The notes under the pieces: model-generated | Seen by the model: the letters and a program-made list of their open reading frames with translations, nothing else | Databases searched by the model: none | Told to the model about the DNA's origin: nothing | Source of the DNA: Neurospora crassa OR74A | Taxonomy: Eukaryota > Ascomycota > Sordariomycetes > Sordariales > Sordariaceae | Direction: 5' to 3' | DNA: 64,000 bases | Assembly (NCBI RefSeq): GCF_000182925.2 | Contig: NC_026505.1 | Location: 1,860,001-1,924,000, forward strand | Shown: positions 57,258 through 64,000 of the stretch, piece by piece | How the letters are laid out: each line of letters opens with the position of its first letter | Position numbering within the stretch: the first letter of the stretch is position 1 | Translations under genes and position numbers: made by a program

Positions 57258-60200
57258 CTCAACGCCATCCCCATCCAAGAACACAATGTGGCCGTCCGTC
57301 GAGGAACGTTGAAGAGGGGAACAAACATCCCTTCCACAATGCGGCCCTCTATGGACCCAACCACCCACCCAATCTGCTTACTCCCTGCTCCTCCCTCCCC
57401 GATGTATCGCCAGCTAAGATTTTTGTCTCAATTCTGCCACAACGATGGGGGCGCGGCCAGGATCGACTGGGTAAGGCTTGTGGACATCGGGCCAGGAACA
57501 CGGCAACTAACAGCCAAGGAATGCGGAGACTAATTGAGTTTGGCTAAGCGCAAAGGACCGAGCACACAGATTTTCAATAGAGCTATGTAACTATTGGAGA
57601 GGAAGTGGGTGCAGGACAAGAGGCACACGTCTACACTAGCGGATTGTCGGAATGGATGTGCTTCCCGTGTATCATCTCCCGAACCTCAGCCTGGGCGAGA
57701 ACACCACCGCCCATTTTTGTGCCCGTTCCCTGATGATCATGGAGGGGATCATCCTCTGACTTTCCCTACAGGGACTTGGAGGCACGGCGGTCTGGTGGTT
57801 AGCACAGCCGCCAAGTGATATAGCTTCTGTGGACTACACGTATGTGCGGTGGGAAGGAAAGGGGACCAAGGAGAGGAGGCCGCTAGAGGAGAGTGGACTG
57901 AGGAGGTTGTAAGATGTGATAGAGATCTGTGTGTTGCAGAGAGCAGTGAATGGGTTCTGTTCAAGTGATCATCTTGATACTCGTTTCGAACGTTCCCCTG
58001 CTGTTCTAAACTGTACATTAGGCCGGGACTATTCAAGAGAGTCCACGACGGTAGTGTACCGAGATCGCAGCCACGTGCATGGTGAGGGATCAACCTTGAC
58101 CAGATCGGGCCGTATAAGTGCAGGGCTTGGCTACCGAGTCAGGATAGTCTGAGTAGTATCCGTGCTGGAGACTTTGAGAAGTATACGTAATGTGGTAGCG
58201 TCCGCGGATCTGAGCATGCGGCGTGATCAAGATGGCGGTTGAGCAGCCCCAGATTCTGCACCAGGTGTGGTCGTTTTCTCGGTGCAGTGTACTGTTTGGG
58301 AATACTTGCGGCTTCTTCTTGAAGAGGGGAAATGCGGAGGAGACATGAAGAAGGTTCGGCACTTGACCGGCCAGGATTGAGAAAACTTGTCTGCATGAAG
58401 TGTGAAAGGGAAAGGACGTGACAACCGCCGTTGATTGATACCACCTCACTTGAGAGTCCCGTCCAGCATCCAGACAAGGTAACCCCATCCCATGGGCGAT
58501 CGGGAGATGGGAAAGAACGATGCAAGATGCAATAAGGGAAAAGATGAGCAACCACTACCTAGTCAATCCCATTGGAAGAGGAACAACCTCCACCTCAATG
58601 CCCAACAACATAAGACGCTGTGTAAGCGGGAAGTGCTCCTTCCTTATCAGGCCATCACTTCGCCGCTAGATGTTGATGTTGGTGCAGAAGAAGGGCAACG
58701 ACTTCCGTTCAACAAACTTTCAAACCTCCGCGAACACTGCAACTGCGACGAACGCCCCGCACACAACGATGATCATTGGTGCCCAAACGAAACCCTGATG
58801 GAGGGATATCAGGTCAACTAAGGTGATAAGCCGCCGAAGAAACCTGGAAGTAAAGAGCTCGAAAAGAAAAATGCTCTATAACAAATGCAATAAGGTATGT
58901 GCCGCCACAGTAGGTTTTGTCATGCGCAGATGACTGACGCGAAAGAGAAGGAATGACAGACAGACGGCACTTTCATCTCACGCCAAGCACCGATTTTTCT
59001 AGTAAGCGAGAGTGCTAAGATATCCCTCCAACTAGTTTACCTTCTCTACACCGAAGGTCAGCCGACGAGAATGGATCCGAGGACCCATGCAGCAGGCTAC
59101 CAGGGGCAGAACCAGCAAGCACAAGGAGCGGGATAGTGGTCTGAGGAACCTCAAAAATCCCCAACGACCGTCAAATTCCCAACAACGACCTTTACCACCT
59201 CCACAAGTCCGACGAACCCCTTCAGGGCTCATGGTGGATATTCTCGCTCATATGAACATCGGGTGCGCCATCGCCGCCTCCATCATCTATCTGCCTTGTT
59301 TGTACAGAAGCTTGCCGTCCTACACCCTCTTCATCACTCAGCTTCGACATCGCTTCGCCAACCCGCTCCCACTCACCACCGGGGCACACCATACTATCTC
59401 AGGCTTCATTGACGTACACCTCCCCTCCTCGTGCCGGGAGGGAGTTTTGTTCGCTACCAGTCGAGCCTGCAGCGCACCACATCACCACCGAGGACAACCA
59501 TCCCCAAGACTTCAAGCGAAGAATTAGGCGAGCTTAAAGTCAAGAGCAACTGCGCCATTGTGCTGCTGCCCAACTCTAAGGCTTCTCTGGTTCAAGAGAT
59601 TCTTCCGTACGCAAGTGTCACGGCGGCGTGTCCCCCGCCCCCTGCTGCTGTCCACCCACTGCCGCCGTCAAGTCAAGGCCGCCGTTACCGACCAGTAAAT
59701 CCCTTGCCCTGTTGCCCCAGGCCCAATCATACCCCTTGCTTTTCCCGCCGTTATGTATTTCTCCGCATACATAAGGGGATCTCTGCTGTATATAACTCCG
59801 CTCAACTGATGCCAGATGCATGGAATGGCTAAAAAGGGGCATTCCTCCGGTGAGGGACCTCCTCCGGATCGCAACGTTGGCCAAGCATTTAGCTTGCTGC
59901 TTATGGCTACCAGAGCACGACATTGACACAAGAGACCCATTTTCAAGCGGGGAGCATCTCAATTAATATCTCCCTCTGCCCTTCTCTCGATTTTCAGTGA
60001 AGAAATCAAGCAATTTTATCGGAAAAGACCTGGCAACCTCTTCACAGTGGCTAGTGCTGCTAGAGTGGGGGGAAATATGGTTACGTACAAGCTTGGTTGT
60101 CGGAGGAAAACCAGGTGCTTGTCAGACAACACTTGTGCTCATTTTCCTGTTCTGGACACCGTCAGTCATATGTTTGTATTCACGATGCACAGCAGGTGGG

Positions 60201-60588
60201 CAAGCGAACGGGTGGTGGAACGTGGCCGCAAGGTCCGACTCGCCGGGCTCCACGCGTTTGCTATGTATGGCAATCCGGCCCCGGTTAGTTATGCCTTGTG
60301 TCTTGTTATGTCGTACAGCCTATTCCGTCGCCATGTCTATCCTCGCTTGCTATACGAAATCCTCCTGCCTTTTCTGGGGGCTTCCGGGTAGAAGAACTTG
60401 TTCGTTTAGCACTTGGCTTCAACTCTGTCGACAAGAGATCATGGAATGTCCCATGGTCTTATTCGTGGAACCTTGTCGATAACCCACCTGGCCTCTCATT
60501 TAGTAAGGTTGAAAGGATGGAAACACGGTACCGAGAGCGGTCAAGGCATGGCCAAGGCCACTTGAAATGGAGGCATGTGAACGCCGTC

Positions 60589-60594
60589 TATAAA
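60589..60594 (+). promoter_or_regulatory. TATA box of the beta-glucosidase gene
   Basis: TATAAA 119 bp before the ATG at 60713, in the right position for the core promoter of this gene. Confidence 0.55.
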
Positions 60595-60712
60595 CTGCTC
60601 TTTTGATTTGAACAGACTCCCTTCCAACGAGTCGCTGTTCTTGAGCTTCCTTTGCTTTCGGGACGTCTTCAAGTTGACGAGTATTCGAAGTTCCGCAAGG
60701 GCATTTGTGAAG

Positions 60713-63630
60713 ATGGCTGTCCGATCGAACTTTGTGTGGCTCACTCTCGCCTTGAGCTTTTTCGACCTTACCTGCAATGCAAGTCCAGTGCGACAACGAG
60801 CGGCCGTCCCAGATGGTTTCTATGCGGCTCCTTACTACCCAACGCCATACGGTGGCTGGGAAGATTCATGGAAAGACAGCTATGCAAAGGCACAGGCACT
60901 GGTGGGCAAGATGACACTAGCAGAGAAGACGAACATCACGGGTGGAAGTGGTATGTTTATGGGTAAGTCCTCAGTCCAGCATTTGAGTGTCGAACTGAGT
61001 TTGAGCTGACTGTAACATAGGGTGAGTTCATCAAGACGCTTACCGAATTACTCGAGCACTTCTAACCAACGCACCAGCCCTTGTGTAGGAAACAGCGGCA
61101 GTGCATACCGAGTCGGCTTTCCTCAGCTTTGTTTGCAGGATGGTGCTCTCGGTGTGGGCAACACGGACCATAACACTGCATTTCCAGCTGGTATCACCAC
61201 GGGAGCGACGTTCGACAAGGACCTTATCTATGCTCGCGCAGTGGCTATTGGTAAAGAATTTCGCGGCAAAGGAGCCCACGTTTTTCTTGGTCCCATGGTA
61301 GGTCCCCTAGGTCGCAAGCCACTCGGTGGCCGCAACTGGGAAGGCTTCGGTGCCGATCCCGTTCTCCAAGGTATTGCCGGTGCCTTGACTATCAAGGGTG
61401 TCCAGGAACAGGGTGTTATTGCTACTATCAAGCATCTCATTGGAAACGAGCAGGAGATGTATCGCATGTACAACCCATTTCAAGCAGGATACAGTTCGAA
61501 TATTGGTAAGTGATGTGCGATGGACCGTCAAGTGTACAGTCGGATGTTGACCCAATTAATTGTAGATGATCGCACCCTGCACGAGCTTTACGCAAGTTGC
61601 CCACTGAATATCCCCCGGAATCCTCGCAAAGACTAACATAGCGCTCCTAGTTATGGCCATTTGCTGATGGTGTCCACGCCGGCGTTGGCGCGGCCATGAC
61701 ATCTTATAACGCCGTCAACGGCTCGGCTGCTTCTCAAAACGCCTACCTTATCAACAACTTGCTCAAGGATGAGCTTGGGTTCCAGGGTTTTGTCATGTCG
61801 GATTGGCTTTCGCACATTTCCGGAGTCGCATCAGCACTGGCCGGCCTTGACATGAGCATGCCTGGAGACACTCAAATACCTCTCTTTGGTAATAGCCCCT
61901 TCAAGTTCCATCTCACGGAGGCTGTCTTGAACGGCTCCGTGCCAGTGGACAGGCTAAACGACATGGCAACCAGGATTGTGGCCGCTTGGTATCAGTTCGG
62001 CCAAGACAAGAACTTCCCAGCTGTTAACTTTCACTCATACGTATCGAGTGAGAAGGGACTTCTATATCCAGGTGCTCTTCCGGTCTCGCCCATTGGTAAG
62101 GTTAACTGGTTTGTGGATGTTCAAGCGGACCACGGCTCGGTCGCACGCCAGGTCGCCCAAGATGCCATTACTCTTCTGAAGAATGATGATAATTTCCTGC
62201 CCCTTTCTACCAAGTCATCCCTCAGGATCTTCGGCTCTGATGCTCGGGTTGACCCTGATGGCCCAAATGCTTGCGGAAACCGCGCCTGCAACAAGGGCAC
62301 TCTGGGAATGGGCTGGGGCTCCGGCGTTGCGAACTACCCCTATTTTGATGACCCCATCACTGCCATCAAGAAGCGGGTCGAAAATGTCAAGCTCTACGAC
62401 AGCGATGACTTCCCCCACACACTCACTCCCTCGCCCACTGATGACGACATTGCAATTGTCTTTATCAACTCCGCCGCGGGCGAAAACTCGCTCACCGTTG
62501 AAGGCAACCATGGTGATCGCGACAATGACAAGTTCTCCGCTTGGCACAATGGAGATAATCTCGTCCAGAAGGCCGCGGAGAACTACAAAAACGTCATAGT
62601 CGTTGTCCACACAGTCGGCCCCCTTATACTCGAGCCCTGGATTGACCTGCCCTCCGTGAAGGCCGTCCTCTTCGCCCACCTCCCCGGCCAAGAAGCCGGC
62701 GAGTCGCTCGCCAACGTTCTCTTCGGCGACGTCTCACCCTCCGGCCACCTCCCCTACTCCATCACCAAGAAGGAGAACGACCTCCCTGACAGTGTAACCA
62801 AGCTCGTCAAGGAAATCATCGGCCAGCCCCAAGATACCTACAGTGAAGGCCTCTATATCGATTACCGCTGGCTCAATAAGCAAGGCATCAAGCCCCGCTA
62901 TGCCTTCGGCCACGGTCTGAGTTACACCACCTTCAACTACACCGACGCTCACATCAAGATCGTCAACGCCCTCTCCTCCGCCCTGCCGCCCGCTCGCCAG
63001 CCCAAGCCCTCCGTCGCCATCCTCTCCACCGAGATACCGCCCGCTTCAGATGCCTATGAGCCCGCCGGCTTCTCCAAGGTCTGGCGCTACATTTACTCCT
63101 GGCTATCCAAGTCCGACGCCGACAAGGCCTATGCCGTCGGTACCTCTTCTTCTTCCAAGTCCGGCTCCCAAACTTACCCCTACCCCGAGGGCTACTCGAG
63201 CGTCCAAAAGCCTGGTGTCCCTGCCGGCGGCGGACAGGGTGGTAACCCGGCCCTCTTTGACACCATCCTCGAGCTGGACGTGACTGTGCAAAACACTGGT
63301 TCTCGACACAAGGGTAAAGCCTCTGTGCAGGCGTATATCCAGTTTCCCACGGACAGCGGGTACGACACGCCTATTATCCAGTTGCGTGACTTTGCCAAGA
63401 CGAAGGAGTTGGGCACCGGGGAGAGCGAGACGGTTACGTTAAGGCTGAGGAGGAAGGATTTGAGCGTGTGGGATACGCAAAAGCAGAATTGGGTGGCTCC
63501 TGGTGCCTTGGGGGCTAATGGGAAGAGTAAGCGGTACATTGTGTGGTTGGGTGAGGGGAGTGATAAGCTTTTCACTAGGTGTTTCAGCGATACTTTGGTT
63601 TGTGAAAGGGGGGTTGAGCCACCTGTTTGA
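60713..63630 (+). CDS. Secreted GH3 beta-glucosidase
   Basis: My model has five exons, 60713-60962, 61021-61021 (one nucleotide), 61078-61505, 61566-61591 and 61651-63630, giving 894 residues. GH3 beta-glucosidases release glucose from cellobiose and other beta-glucosides outside the cell. The protein starts with a signal peptide ([20 protein letters not shown]). The (beta/alpha)8 barrel domain carries the family phrase [10 protein letters not shown], substrate-binding KHLIGNEQE and the nucleophile in GFVMSDW (Asp286). The second domain supplies the likely acid/base in [13 protein letters not shown] (Glu513). A C-terminal fibronectin type III-like domain starts near [13 protein letters not shown]. 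The single-nucleotide exon is needed to keep the conserved Cys-Val pair; the alternative is one intron (60963-61088) that deletes three residues. The fourth intron begins GC rather than GT. Confidence 0.9.
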
Positions 63631-64000
63631 GAGGAGAGGGTTGTTTAACAACCCCTCAAGCTGGAGAGGAGACTCCTTGACGCGATTTATTCAATTCAAC
63701 GATCATAGTCCGCAATAGACCCTTAAGTTGCCGACTGAGAGAATGCCATCACAATACAGTATGAGAGCTTCCGTAACAAGAAAGGTATAAAGAGCCGTGG
63801 AATCATAACAGAACAAGCCATGATCCGAAATAGCCCAGGGGATAAAAGCATTGAGTTCATCTCTCCGTCGACATCCCCAACCGACATTTAGTCTGAACAA
63901 CAGTATGTCTGTAATATGCAACGCTGTGATCCCGCAATTATGTAGCCAGCTGGACTTGTCAACCTTCTGGCCAATTAGTTGCCTTCTCAAATAGCCTGAC
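63631..64000. other. 3' flank of the beta-glucosidase gene
   Basis: A TATAAA at 63785-63790 may belong to a gene beyond the window. Nothing else is seen. Confidence 0.4.

Larger units (their letters stand above)
57110..60712. other. 3.6 kb divergent region between lipase and beta-glucosidase
   Basis: No coding gene is supported. Several frames of 60-161 codons occur (for example 59087-59527 and 59997-60482), but they overlap others and lack domain or intron support. Both flanking genes are secreted hydrolases, and their TATA boxes lie at the two ends. Confidence 0.45.

Noticed and set aside
59087-59832. Two overlapping open frames (146 and 133 codons) between lipase and beta-glucosidase
   Set aside because: Pro/His/Ser-rich with no domain, and no joined-exon model gave a convincing protein.
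60961-61090. Possible frameshift or broken beta-glucosidase gene
   Set aside because: The apparent frame break is fully explained by two canonical introns around one nucleotide; the rest of the gene is intact.
1-64000. Transposons, CRISPR arrays, rRNA genes and virus-derived elements
   Set aside because: No terminal repeats, transposase, reverse transcriptase or capsid-type phrases, no regularly spaced repeats and no 5S-like sequence were found by reading; simple repeats only.

Overview
The window is nuclear DNA of a filamentous ascomycete. It looks like a Sordariomycete, most likely Sordariales (Neurospora/Sordaria/Podospora-like). The reasons are short introns (about 50-140 nt) with GTANGT-type donors and CTAAC/CTGAC branch sites close to the acceptor, GC-rich third positions, intergenic spacers of hundreds to thousands of bases, long low-complexity tracts inside proteins, and a gene set typical of Pezizomycotina. 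The order-level assignment is inference from gene content and style, not from a database match. I support 22 protein-coding genes. I see no rRNA or tRNA gene, no CRISPR array and no recognisable transposon or virus-derived element.

Layout. Positions 1-8000 hold a HAD-type dehalogenase (-) and a polytopic membrane protein (+) in gene-poor DNA. Positions 7903-15117 are a 7.2 kb stretch without a credible coding gene. It lies upstream of a 1404-residue Num1/ApsA-type cortical dynein anchor (15118-19393). Positions 20.6-29.4 kb are housekeeping: an auxilin/Swa2-like J protein, the ERAD ubiquitin-conjugating enzyme Ubc7, a Mmc1-like mitochondrial pseudo-GTPase and the core splicing protein Sm D3. 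Positions 31-36 kb hold two fungal proteins of unknown function. Positions 36-42.3 kb carry Utp13 (small-subunit processome), the histone-fold protein CENP-S/MHF1, the ER protein Pga2 and an NTF2-fold mRNA export factor.

Positions 42.8-54 kb are notable because three steps of one route lie within 11.2 kb. Mevalonate kinase makes the isoprenoid precursor, the farnesyl/geranylgeranyltransferase alpha subunit attaches the prenyl group to CaaX proteins, and Ste24 cleaves CaaX proteins and a-type pheromone precursors. Ribosomal protein eL38, mitochondrial bL34m, a small membrane protein and a ferredoxin-fold-like protein are interspersed or adjacent. The right end (55.9-63.6 kb) is secretory: a class 3 extracellular lipase (-) and a GH3 beta-glucosidase (+), separated by 3.6 kb of apparently non-coding DNA.

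The most interesting observations are these. The GH3 gene has two complete introns separated by a single nucleotide, followed by a GC-AG intron. The Num1-like dynein anchor has a cluster of dynein-light-chain-like TQT/GIQ motifs. The prenyltransferase alpha subunit carries an unexplained N-terminal extension of about 210 residues. All exon boundaries were placed by eye from splice signals, reading frame and remembered family sequences; transcript data were not available.
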